This document shows, one piece after another, positions 1 through 7,687 of a stretch of 35,676 nt of DNA. A program made the position numbers and the translations under genes. Source of the DNA: a bacterium (lineage in GTDB: Bacteria; Armatimonadota; JACIXR01). The notes below the pieces were generated by a model, which was given only the letters and a program-made list of their open reading frames with translations, did no database searches and was not told where the DNA came from. The stretch's first letter is position 1, and each line of letters starts with the position of its first letter. Where the stretch lies: positions 1 to 35,676 of the forward strand of contig JACIXQ010000001.1 of the NCBI GenBank assembly GCA_014360465.1, written 5' to 3'.

Positions 1-18
1 TGAATTATATTGAAAAAA

Positions 19-47
19 TTGACAAAAGGCAATATGTTAGTTAATAT
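19..47 (+). promoter_or_regulatory. Putative sigma-A promoter of the ABC exporter operon
   Basis: A perfect TTGACA lies at 19-24. A -10-like TAATAT at 42-47 follows after a 17-base spacer; a better TATAAT at 47-52 is too far away (22 bases). Transcription would start near 54, giving a leader of about 27 bases that contains the AAGGAGG at 64-70. Placement before the first gene of a plus-strand gene set supports the call; the -10 match is only moderate. Confidence 0.5.
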
Positions 48-80
48 ATAATAAACTGTATACAAGGAGGTGTCCATAGT

Positions 81-1001
81 TTGGAAGTAATTAAGACAGA
101 AGGTTTAACGAAGCATTTCTATGACCCACTGCGAAGGCAGGCGATAACCGCTGTTGATAACCTTGACCTTATTGTTGAGAGAGGGGAGATATTCGGTTTT
201 CTTGGTCCAAATGGGGCTGGAAAGACCACGACGATAAAGATGCTTTTGGGCTTGATTTTCCCCACGAGTGGACAGGCATGGGTGCTGGGTAACCCAATAG
301 GTGATAAAAAAACACGGGAGAAAATAAGCTATATGCCCGAGAATCCCTATTTCTATGATTATATGACGGGGGAAGACCTCCTATATTTTTATGGTGGTTT
401 ATTCGGTTTGAAGGGAGAGGCTTTAAGGAAGAAGGTTGACGAGTTGTTAGGAATAGTTGGGTTAAGCGAACATAGAAAGAAGGAGCTCAGGGGCTATTCA
501 CGGGGTATGCTACAGAGGATAGGCATTGCCCAGGCGCTGATAAATGACCCCGAGTTGCTCATTTTGGATGAACCTACTTCCGGTCTTGATCCAATAGCTC
601 ACCGTGAAGTAAGAGAATTATTAATAAGGTTGAAGGAGCAGGGCAAGACTATATTCCTCTGTTCGCATCAGCTCTCCGATGTGGAAATGGTATGTGATAG
701 GGTAGGGATAATGAACAGAGGTAAATTAGTTAGAACTGGGAGATTGGAAGACCTTTTGAAAGTTGGAGAGATGGAGATAGCCGTGGAGGGATTAGAACCC
801 TCGAAGATCGATGCGGCGGAAAAAATTGCATCCCGAGTTTACAAAAAAAATGGAGATGTTTTGCTTTATGCAGATGGTGAGGATAAGGCACAGGAGATAA
901 TTGATTTCGTCAGGCAAAATGGGGGAAAAATTTTATCAATGGTGCCATTACGCCGCTCCTTGGAAGAGCTATTTGTGGAAATCGTGAAGGAGGTAAGTTA
1001 A
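81..1001 (+). CDS. ABC-2 type transporter ATP-binding protein
   Basis: This is the nucleotide-binding subunit of an ABC-2 (DrrA/CcmA/NatA-like) exporter; it hydrolyses ATP in the cytoplasm to drive the permease encoded next. Visible motifs are Walker A GPNGAGKT (residues 42-49), signature YSRGMLQR (139-146), Walker B LLILDEP (159-165) and the switch His in CSHQ (H196). The C-terminal ~80 residues are the variable extension common in this subfamily. The start is TTG at 81, 10 bases after a strong AAGGAGG. The stop is followed directly by the permease ATG, so the two are translationally coupled. The substrate cannot be read from sequence; lipid, peptide or multidrug export are all possible. Confidence 0.93.
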   Translation: MEVIKTEGLTKHFYDPLRRQAITAVDNLDLIVERGEIFGFLGPNGAGKTTTIKMLLGLIFPTSGQAWVLGNPIGDKKTREKISYMPENPYFYDYMTGEDLLYFYGGLFGLKGEALRKKVDELLGIVGLSEHRKKELRGYSRGMLQRIGIAQALINDPELLILDEPTSGLDPIAHREVRELLIRLKEQGKTIFLCSHQLSDVEMVCDRVGIMNRGKLVRTGRLEDLLKVGEMEIAVEGLEPSKIDAAEKIASRVYKKNGDVLLYADGEDKAQEIIDFVRQNGGKILSMVPLRRSLEELFVEIVKEVS

Positions 1002-1802
1002 ATGAGCGTAGTGTGGAATATCGCAAGGGCTACCTTCAAGGAATGTGTTCAGAAAAAGGTGATGTGGATACTATTTGGCGTTGCCCTCGTTATCATAGGA
1101 CTATCTTTCATCTTTTCCTTCTTCGCTCCCTCGGAGAAATTGGTGCTTATCAAGTCAATGGGATTGGGTGTAATTTACTTATTTGGCATAGTGATAGCAT
1201 TAATAGTAACTGCAGGGCTCATCCCGACCGAGATAGAAAGAAGGACATTGCATACGGTCCTTTCCAAGCCCGTGGAAAGATGGCAGTTCGTTCTTGGAAA
1301 GTTTTTTGGTGTCGCTCTGGTGCTTTTTATGAATATGATGATTATGGGCTTGGCGCTTCTCATAGTGGTTATGGCACAGGGAAGCGTAAGGGCGGAAGGA
1401 TTTTTTAAGGCTCTTTTAACTAACTCCCGCATACTTGAAGCTACCCTTCTCCTCTTCTTCTACCTGTTAATCCTCGTCGCTTTTGCTATCCTTTTCTCTA
1501 TACTCACAACTACCAATATAAGCATCACTCTTTCCGCTTTCATTTTAGTAGTAGGTTCTCTTTCAGATTATGTTAATGCCTTGATCAATGCAAGCCAGAA
1601 CCCCGTCACCCAGTTCTTGTTGAAAGCTATACATCTGATAGTTCCGAACTTCGGCAATGCCAATATATATAATCCAGTAATCCACGGCTACATTCCGGCG
1701 GGAGAGTTTCAATATGTCCTGCTGGCGATAGCTTATACGGTCGCCTACACAACCATAATAACGGTGCTTTCTTGCTGGTCATTCGCTGGGAAAGAGGTAT
1801 AG
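1002..1802 (+). CDS. ABC-2 type transporter permease
   Basis: This 266-residue, strongly hydrophobic protein has about six predicted membrane segments (first ~20-42, then ~60-80, ~100-125, ~145-170, ~172-190, ~240-262). It matches the single-domain ABC-2 permeases that dimerise and pair with one ATPase. It starts directly after the ATPase stop (no intergenic base), and the SD GGAGG lies inside the ATPase 3' end. A cytoplasmic loop containing TEIERRTLHTVLSKPVER is typical of the family and probably contacts the ATPase. The substrate is unknown. Function is assigned from topology, the TLHTVLSKP-type loop and the neighbour. Confidence 0.88.
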   Translation: MSVVWNIARATFKECVQKKVMWILFGVALVIIGLSFIFSFFAPSEKLVLIKSMGLGVIYLFGIVIALIVTAGLIPTEIERRTLHTVLSKPVERWQFVLGKFFGVALVLFMNMMIMGLALLIVVMAQGSVRAEGFFKALLTNSRILEATLLLFFYLLILVAFAILFSILTTTNISITLSAFILVVGSLSDYVNALINASQNPVTQFLLKAIHLIVPNFGNANIYNPVIHGYIPAGEFQYVLLAIAYTVAYTTIITVLSCWSFAGKEV

Positions 1803-1805
1803 CTT

Positions 1806-2906
1806 ATGAAGAAGCTCGTCTGGGTCATCATAATTTGCTTCATCCTCGTTGTATTCCTTCAGCTAAGAATTGATACTTTTAGGGAGCACTACAAGCCAGG
1901 CGGAACGGCTTCCTTTGGTTATATCTCAAGGGAAGTCCTTGCCACAGCATTGATGGGGCTTAGAGAGGTAGCTGCAAGTCTACTTTGGCTCAAGATAGAG
2001 GATTACTTTCACAGTGGGGAGCACGAGAAAATCGCTCCACTGATAAGGATAATCACTTGGCTTGACCCTCATTTTATCGAGGCATATAGCTCCGGCGCGT
2101 GGCAGCTCGCTTGGAACTCGGAAGATTGGCGTCTTATCCCCTCGGCAGAGGAGTTTCTACAGGAAGGAATTAAAAACAACCCGGACAAATACGAGCTTTA
2201 CGCTGATATGGGATGGCTATATTACGATAAGGTCAAGGATTACGATAAAGCTGTTGAGTGGTATAAGAGGGCTACTGCTCTTCCTTCACCTCCCACTGTT
2301 AAGAGAATGCTTGCCCACTCTTATGAAAGGGCAGGTAAAATTGATGAGGCGATTAAAGTATGGAAGAAGCTCGTAGAAGAGGGGCAAAAAGTTGTGGAAA
2401 AGAATCCGAAGAATTTTGAAGCGATTTTTGACAGGGATGTGGCGATCCACAACTATAATCTTTGTATCATAAGGAAAGTTGATAGGGCAGCACTGGCTCG
2501 TAATCCTAAACATTATTACCTCACCTACCAGGTTTATCGTATTTCTCCCCGCATTCTCCAGATAAGAGGTAAGACGAATCTTCCTGAGCTTTCCAGAATC
2601 CATGTTTCCCTCGTGGATGCCGATATTGAGGCGAGGAAGACGAAATCCCTCGGTTGGCAACTTATGAATTTGACGGAGTATAGAGATGTTTGGCCCCAGG
2701 TAAGAAATGGTGAAATAAAGACCGAGATAGACCTCTCCGATACCCTCAAATATCCTCTTAAAGGTGATACTTTCATCTTGAAGCTTTCTTTCATCCCCCA
2801 AACCCAGCCGATCGTCGTTCAGGATTATGTAGGATGGTTGGGTGAAGGAATGACCGGGAATGATCTTACCGTTGTCCATGCTTCCCCACCTAAGAAGAAA
2901 CTGTAA
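1806..2906 (+). CDS. Membrane-anchored tetratricopeptide repeat protein
   Basis: This 366-residue protein has an N-terminal uncleaved anchor or signal segment (residues ~3-20). A region with TPR-like helical pairs follows at ~100-200; NPDKYELYADMGWLYYDK and DYDKAVEWYKRATAL are clear TPR signatures. The C-terminal ~120 residues look beta-rich and end in a basic PPKKKL tail. It lies 3 bases after the permease stop in the same operon, so it may be an extracytoplasmic accessory of the exporter, although TPRs only show protein-protein contacts. The catalytic role, if any, is not recognisable. Confidence 0.75.
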   Translation: MKKLVWVIIICFILVVFLQLRIDTFREHYKPGGTASFGYISREVLATALMGLREVAASLLWLKIEDYFHSGEHEKIAPLIRIITWLDPHFIEAYSSGAWQLAWNSEDWRLIPSAEEFLQEGIKNNPDKYELYADMGWLYYDKVKDYDKAVEWYKRATALPSPPTVKRMLAHSYERAGKIDEAIKVWKKLVEEGQKVVEKNPKNFEAIFDRDVAIHNYNLCIIRKVDRAALARNPKHYYLTYQVYRISPRILQIRGKTNLPELSRIHVSLVDADIEARKTKSLGWQLMNLTEYRDVWPQVRNGEIKTEIDLSDTLKYPLKGDTFILKLSFIPQTQPIVVQDYVGWLGEGMTGNDLTVVHASPPKKKL

Positions 2907-2985
2907 AAACAAACGACGCTAACCCTGGCGGATATTGTCGGTCAGCAAACAGCTCTTCTTAAAGAAGTGAAGTAAGGTAATTCTA

Positions 2986-4185
2986 CTAAGATTCAAGGGC
3001 GAGGCGAAGCTCTTCTTTCTCTTTGGCGTACTCCTCCAAAGGTACGCCGAGGCGGAAAGCCTCAGCTGCTTGTCTCATAGCCCTTACTCCTGCTTTTGTG
3101 CCAAGGGGATGGGAGAGTATTCCGACTCCTGCAATAGCCAGCACATCTATGCCGAATATTGTGAGATTATCCACCAGGTTTGCTGGTTTTAAACCACCAG
3201 CAAGGGCAGGAGCGCAGTCCTTTATGCCAGGAATAGGTTCTCGGAGGGCTTCTGTCATTTGCTTCGCTGTTTCAAGGTCGGGACGCAGGTATCCGCCTAC
3301 CACCCCTGTCTGAAGGGCATCGCCTCCTAATAATCTTACGAGCTTTGCGAAAGCGGAACTGGATAAGCCCCAATTTGGCAATCTATCATAGATTGAGCGA
3401 CCGCCGCTTTCAACATATATTGGCACATTAATGTTTGGGTCTCTGGCGAGAATAGAAAGGGAATGGAAGCCCGATGCCAGTATATGAATCATAAGGGCAT
3501 CGGCACCAGCTTCTATAGCCCTGTAAGCGTTTTCCTTTATTCTATCGGGAGATGTGGTTATATGAGCGCAATACAAAACCTTTCTTTCTGCTTTTTTAAT
3601 TGCTTCTTTCACAGCTTTGACTCTTTCTTCCAAGGGGCAATAAGCAGGGTTTGCCATCTTTTCGTCATCAGAAACGATATCAACGCCTGCCAAAGCCGCT
3701 TCCTCGCATCTCTGAACAACTTCTTCAACTGTCAAACCGGCGCAAGGCTTAACGAACATTCCCAAGAGAAGCTCTTCTTCCTTTAACCCAACAAGCTTCT
3801 TAATCCCTTTCAAACCAAATTTCGGTCCGGGGAAAAGGGAAAGCATTTTCGGTGGGAGAGAGAAATCAACAATTTTAACCCATTCAATATCACGGAATTC
3901 AAAGGCTGGACCGCCAGTGGCAAAGAGCCAGAACGCTGTAAATGGGTCTTCATCTTCCTGAAAGTTTATCAGGGGGTAGGCGCATTTCGCTATACCCTTG
4001 CCTTTATCTAATTCTTTAATTTCAAGGACAGTGCCCTGGCACTTCTTGAACAACTCGCTTGGTTCACCCTTACCAACCCACTTCCCGGTTGTTTCTTCTC
4101 TTGCAATCCTTTCACTTGCCTCTTTTAGGTCTCCGCTTGTTTCAATGAGATAGTCAACAGTAAAGTAATCAGAAAGCTCGCTCAT
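2986..4185 (-). CDS. Divergent RuBisCO-like protein (form IV)
   Basis: This 399-residue protein has the two-domain RuBisCO large-chain layout: an N-terminal alpha/beta domain (~1-125) and a C-terminal barrel (~135-399). The barrel carries MFVKPCAGL (143-151), GVDIVSDDE (167-175), the loop-6 equivalent GVVGGYLRP (294-302) and LAGGLKP. Compared with RuBisCO, the K175 equivalent is kept (K146), but K177 is Cys148, the carbamylated K201 is Ser172, loop-6 K334 is Tyr299 and H327 is Gln292. The Asp/Glu metal ligands of the DDE triplet are kept. CO2 fixation is therefore excluded, and the classical MtnW enolase, which also uses the carbamylated lysine, is unlikely. It starts 2 bases after the upstream stop with SD AGAGGTG. 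It is last in a ten-gene operon, directly behind a secreted beta-helix protein. The true reaction is unknown. Confidence 0.88.
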   Translation of the reverse strand: MSELSDYFTVDYLIETSGDLKEASERIAREETTGKWVGKGEPSELFKKCQGTVLEIKELDKGKGIAKCAYPLINFQEDEDPFTAFWLFATGGPAFEFRDIEWVKIVDFSLPPKMLSLFPGPKFGLKGIKKLVGLKEEELLLGMFVKPCAGLTVEEVVQRCEEAALAGVDIVSDDEKMANPAYCPLEERVKAVKEAIKKAERKVLYCAHITTSPDRIKENAYRAIEAGADALMIHILASGFHSLSILARDPNINVPIYVESGGRSIYDRLPNWGLSSSAFAKLVRLLGGDALQTGVVGGYLRPDLETAKQMTEALREPIPGIKDCAPALAGGLKPANLVDNLTIFGIDVLAIAGVGILSHPLGTKAGVRAMRQAAEAFRLGVPLEEYAKEKEELRLALES

Positions 4186-4187
4186 TT

Positions 4188-6254
4188 TTATTCACCTCTT
4201 TTTAGAGTGGGAAACTCAAAGGGAATGAAGCCGAGTTTTAAAGCTGGGGAATTCTTTTTCAGATGGAAATCGTATTTAGAGGCATCTTTAAACAGGGGGT
4301 CGGCAATGAGGGAATTTTTGTCCATACCCTTTTCCTTCCATTGCTCAAATGTTAGTCCGGCAAACGATATTTCTCCTCCACCCTCTTTCCAGTAGATATT
4401 CTTGTCAAAGAAGAAGTGGAAATCGCCCAAGTTTCCCGCAAATAACGCCCCTTCTTTCCAGTATACGATGTTGTTCTGGAAGAAAAAGCTCGTGTGTTCC
4501 TCGGGTCGGCTACGCTGTATCTGGGCATCACGTCCAAAAGCGAAGATGTTATTGCGGACGATGTTCTCTTTTCCATAGTGTTGGTGGAATCCACCGTGAG
4601 TAGTATTGTAAACGAGGTTCTTCTCAACGAGGATATGCGTGCTTCCCTCGTCTAAGTATATGCCCCAACCACCGTAGTGTAGACCCGCGATGTCATGGAA
4701 TATGTTCAATCTTATCACAGTGCCCGGTTGCACTCCTAATGTATAGATTCCACCCATATCGCTGAGAATCGGTCCATCCCCATTGGAAAGTTTACCAATA
4801 TGATGGACTATGTTACCCTCTATGAGATTATCCCTGGCAAGGGTGTCACCATAGCCCCAAGTCCAACCAATGGAGAAGCCTGAATAATAGAAGTCATGGA
4901 TATGGTTTCGGGAAAGTATATTGCCATAACTTTGTCCCACCCATATTCCCACTGCACTATGAAAGATTTTTCCACCATTGTGTATATGGCAACCTATCAC
5001 CTTGTTTCTGCCTGTTTGTTCGTTCTCATTCTGTCTTATTCCGGTTTCCCCAATCTTAACTCCACCTGCTCCAAGATCAGTGAGCTCACAGGCGATGATG
5101 CTGTTATCCTTACATCCCTTTGAGAGTTCAATGGCATAGGTTCCGATATTCTTTATCGTGCAATTTTCTATTCTACATTTATGTGCACCTTCGGCATAAA
5201 TCGCCCCAGGCACTCCCCAGGCGGCTTGTGCGAAGCCTCCTACTTCCTCTTCCGAGGTTGACCACCAAGTCGGTTTGCTCTCTGGTGAGAACCACCATTC
5301 GCAATGGCTGAAGGTTAAGCCTTTGAAAATTATATTTTCCACAAATTTCCCTTCTTCTGGTTTACCTTCCAAACGCACAAGTTGGGAAAGAGCCGGAGCG
5401 AAAATCTTCACCTTGTCGGGTTCCAGCTTGGAAGCTGGTAGATAATAAAGTTTGCCTGTTTCTTTGACAAGGCACCATTCTCCTGGGGCATCAAGATAAA
5501 CGAGGGCGTTCTCTACATAGTATGGGTCACCCACCTGAGGGGGAAATACAATTTTTTTGCCGAAAATGATTTGGTTCTTCTCTTTATCAATTTTTGCGAT
5601 TGGCAGATGGGATTCCGCCCATAGAGCCATCACGATTACCTCTGCATCCTTCAAGGAGGGGTCATCTATTAAATCTCCTTCTTTGAAGAGAAAGTCATTA
5701 GCCTGCATCCAATTAGGATTAGAAGGAGCTCCCGCAACCGCCAAGTATCCTTCATTCGGATGGCGCGCTCGTTTTAACCTTACATCTCCAGCCCAAAGCT
5801 CCCTGAAGAACCATTTGCCTTCTTTTGCCTGGGGAATCTCAGTCACCCATAGCTCCCTTCCTTTTACCGTTTCTTTTTTCCATTTTGATAGAACTACTGC
5901 TCCGCTGATCAGGGGTTTTTCGTTCTTATATGCGGCGTATGTAACTGGGCACTTCTCCGTTCCGGAATCCTCGGGAGTTAGAACAAAGGGCTTATCTAAT
6001 AAGTAAAGCCCTCCCCTGATATAGATTGTTACCGGGGTTTTCAGAGTCCCACCCTCCTTTTTCTTGAGCTCCCGGACAGCATCCCTGGCTCGTTCAAGCG
6101 TTGCGAAGGGACCATCGGTTTTTCCTTTATTTGGTGCGGCTAATTTGCCCGACCAGGAATCGTTCCCTTTTGGTGAAACATAGAAGACTGTTTCAGCCTG
6201 CAAGCTTAAAGAGAGAAGGAGCATAAGGGGGATAAGAAAATGGCACCAATTCAT
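4188..6254 (-). CDS. Secreted right-handed parallel beta-helix protein
   Basis: This 688-residue protein has a cleavable signal peptide (~1-20, LIPLMLLLSLSLQA). The N-terminal block FYVSPKGNDSWSGKLAAPN...DGPFATLERARDAV is typical of secreted beta-helix carbohydrate-active or carbohydrate-binding proteins. The rest (~330-600) has repeated short strands with Asn/Gly/His turns (NCTIKNIG, GNIVHHIG, NIFHDIAG, NNIVY), consistent with stacked helix coils. Such proteins often act on plant or bacterial polysaccharides as lyases or glycosidases, but no catalytic set can be assigned here. Its ATG overlaps the folD stop (ATGA), so it is a true member of this housekeeping operon and is coupled to the RuBisCO-like gene behind it. 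Confidence 0.82.
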   Translation of the reverse strand: MNWCHFLIPLMLLLSLSLQAETVFYVSPKGNDSWSGKLAAPNKGKTDGPFATLERARDAVRELKKKEGGTLKTPVTIYIRGGLYLLDKPFVLTPEDSGTEKCPVTYAAYKNEKPLISGAVVLSKWKKETVKGRELWVTEIPQAKEGKWFFRELWAGDVRLKRARHPNEGYLAVAGAPSNPNWMQANDFLFKEGDLIDDPSLKDAEVIVMALWAESHLPIAKIDKEKNQIIFGKKIVFPPQVGDPYYVENALVYLDAPGEWCLVKETGKLYYLPASKLEPDKVKIFAPALSQLVRLEGKPEEGKFVENIIFKGLTFSHCEWWFSPESKPTWWSTSEEEVGGFAQAAWGVPGAIYAEGAHKCRIENCTIKNIGTYAIELSKGCKDNSIIACELTDLGAGGVKIGETGIRQNENEQTGRNKVIGCHIHNGGKIFHSAVGIWVGQSYGNILSRNHIHDFYYSGFSIGWTWGYGDTLARDNLIEGNIVHHIGKLSNGDGPILSDMGGIYTLGVQPGTVIRLNIFHDIAGLHYGGWGIYLDEGSTHILVEKNLVYNTTHGGFHQHYGKENIVRNNIFAFGRDAQIQRSRPEEHTSFFFQNNIVYWKEGALFAGNLGDFHFFFDKNIYWKEGGGEISFAGLTFEQWKEKGMDKNSLIADPLFKDASKYDFHLKKNSPALKLGFIPFEFPTLKRGE

Positions 6255-7099
6255 AATTGCACCTCCAAAGCTTTTATCGTATTTTTAAGGAGCATTGCAA
6301 TGGTCATAGGACCTACCCCGCCCGGAACGGGGGTAATGTAGCTTGCTTTTTCCTGAGCGGATGGGAAGTGGACATCGCCGACATCTCTATTCGCTCCAGG
6401 TGGGCGATTATAGCCACAATCTATAACCACAGCACCCTCTTTAATGTGTTCTCCTCTTACATATTCAGGTTTTCCGATGCCCACCACGAGAATGTCAGCT
6501 TGGCTTGTTTTTTCCCAGAGGTTTTGTGTTCGGGAGTGGCATATGGTGACTGTGGCATTTGCCTGTAGTAAAAGAAGAGCAACAGGCTTGCCCACGATGA
6601 TGCTTCTACCGATGACCACGGCTTCCTTGCCTTCTATAGGTATTTGATAATGTTTTAAAAGCTCAAGGACGCCGAGTGCAGTGCAGGAGACGAGAACTGG
6701 GCGACCGAATGCCAATCTCCCCAGGCTCAAGGGGGATAAGCCATCCACATCCTTTTCCAAGGGTATCTGGGAGAAAACAGCCAGTTCATCAATATGAGGA
6801 GGGAGAGGATGCTGGACAAGGATACCGGTGATATCTTTTCTTGCACCTAATTCCCTAACCAATTCAACTACTTCTTTCTCAGTAGAGTCAGCGGGGAGCT
6901 GGTAAAGGTGGGATGAAATGCCAACTTCCTCACAGGCTTTTCGCTTCATATTGACATAAACCACCGAGGAGGGATTATCTCCTACAAGGACAACTGCGAG
7001 TGAGGGGATTATTCCCCTTTCCTTTATTTTTTGCACTTCAAGTTTTAGCTCTTCTCTTATCTTTTTCGCCAAACTTCTACCGTCAAGTATCTTGGCCAT
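6251..7099 (-). CDS. folD: Bifunctional methylenetetrahydrofolate dehydrogenase/methenyl-THF cyclohydrolase
   Basis: FolD interconverts 5,10-methylene-THF and 10-formyl-THF with NADP. At 282 residues it has normal family length. It shows the YVNMKRK segment holding the cyclohydrolase lysine, VQHPLPPHI, KDVDGLSP, the Rossmann motif GRSIIVGKPVALLL and the signature PGGVGPMTI near the C-terminus. Mild oddities are SCTALG where PCTPxG is usual and VQHPLP for VQLPLP. The start overlaps the 3' end of nusB by 17 bases, and the stop overlaps the next ATG. The nusB-folD pair is common in many bacteria. Confidence 0.95.
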   Translation of the reverse strand: MAKILDGRSLAKKIREELKLEVQKIKERGIIPSLAVVLVGDNPSSVVYVNMKRKACEEVGISSHLYQLPADSTEKEVVELVRELGARKDITGILVQHPLPPHIDELAVFSQIPLEKDVDGLSPLSLGRLAFGRPVLVSCTALGVLELLKHYQIPIEGKEAVVIGRSIIVGKPVALLLLQANATVTICHSRTQNLWEKTSQADILVVGIGKPEYVRGEHIKEGAVVIDCGYNRPPGANRDVGDVHFPSAQEKASYITPVPGGVGPMTIAMLLKNTIKALEVQL

Positions 7100-7502
7100 T
7101 CTGTCTCACCCTCCTTGCAATGGAAGAGAGAACTCCATTGACGAATCTTGCGGAATTTTCCGTGCCGTAAAGCTCTGCCAGCTTGACAGCTTCAGCCATA
7201 ACAACCCCTGTTGGGATATCATCTTCGTATAGCAATTCATAAACGCCGAGGCGAAGTATATTCTTATCTATAGTGGTGAGCCTCTCAAGGTCTCCCCAAT
7301 TTTTTACATATTCCCTTATCAAAGAATCTATCTCCGAAAGATTCTCCCAAATCCCCCTTACTTTTTCTTCTGCAAGGTCCCAAACGATTTCCGGAGCTTT
7401 TAAATGTTTTCGTCCTATGGAAAAAACTTCATCTAAAGAATGTCCGCCTAAGTCTATTTGAAACAACAATTTAAGTGCTAATTCTCTCGCTTTTGAACGC
7501 AA
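7083..7502 (-). CDS. nusB: Transcription antitermination protein NusB
   Basis: This 139-residue all-alpha protein matches the NusB family: N-terminal RSKARELALKLLFQIDLG, WGDLERLTTIDKNILRLGVYELLY, PTGVVMAEAVKLAELYGTENSARFVNGVLSSIAR. NusB with S10 (NusE) binds boxA RNA and promotes antitermination on rRNA operons; here it is cytoplasmic and full length. It begins 2 bases after the DUF2273 gene and overlaps folD by 17 bases. Confidence 0.95.
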   Translation of the reverse strand: MRSKARELALKLLFQIDLGGHSLDEVFSIGRKHLKAPEIVWDLAEEKVRGIWENLSEIDSLIREYVKNWGDLERLTTIDKNILRLGVYELLYEDDIPTGVVMAEAVKLAELYGTENSARFVNGVLSSIARRVRQNGQDT

Positions 7503-7504
7503 GG

Positions 7505-7687
7505 CTAATCTTTGCTTTGAGGTGTTTCTTTATCCCAAAGGAGGAAACCAAGGAAATAGCCAATGGCTGCGAAGATGAGAAATAAAAGTGTTTTCCAGCC
7601 CACTGATAAGGCTAAAAGTCCTACAACAGCTCCTGCAAGCGAGCCTACTATTCTTCCCTTATAGTGATCCCATATGCCTTTGTTCAT
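7505..7687 (-). CDS. Small DUF2273-type membrane protein
   Basis: This is a 60-residue protein with a short basic N-terminus and one or two adjoining membrane segments rich in Gly/Ala/Leu (~13-30 and ~32-50), followed by a charged tail ending TPQSKD. Size, topology and position between accC and nusB match the DUF2273 proteins that accompany Asp23-type envelope-stress proteins in Gram-positive acc-nusB clusters. No Asp23 (DUF322) gene is seen next to it. The start overlaps the 3' end of accC by 29 bases. The family's function is unknown. Confidence 0.7.
   Translation of the reverse strand: MNKGIWDHYKGRIVGSLAGAVVGLLALSVGWKTLLFLIFAAIGYFLGFLLWDKETPQSKD

Noticed and set aside
2286-2912. 208-residue minus-strand open frame
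   Set aside because: It lies wholly opposite the TPR gene, has no recognisable domain and no SD, and reads as a shadow.
2907-2985. Terminator between the convergent TPR and RLP genes
   Set aside because: Only a four- or five-base stem (CTTC...GAAG) is visible, with no U tract on either side.
2986-4185. RLP as the methionine-salvage enolase MtnW
   Set aside because: The proximity of mtnP-mtnA suggests it, but Ser replaces the carbamylated lysine MtnW needs, and loop 6 differs.
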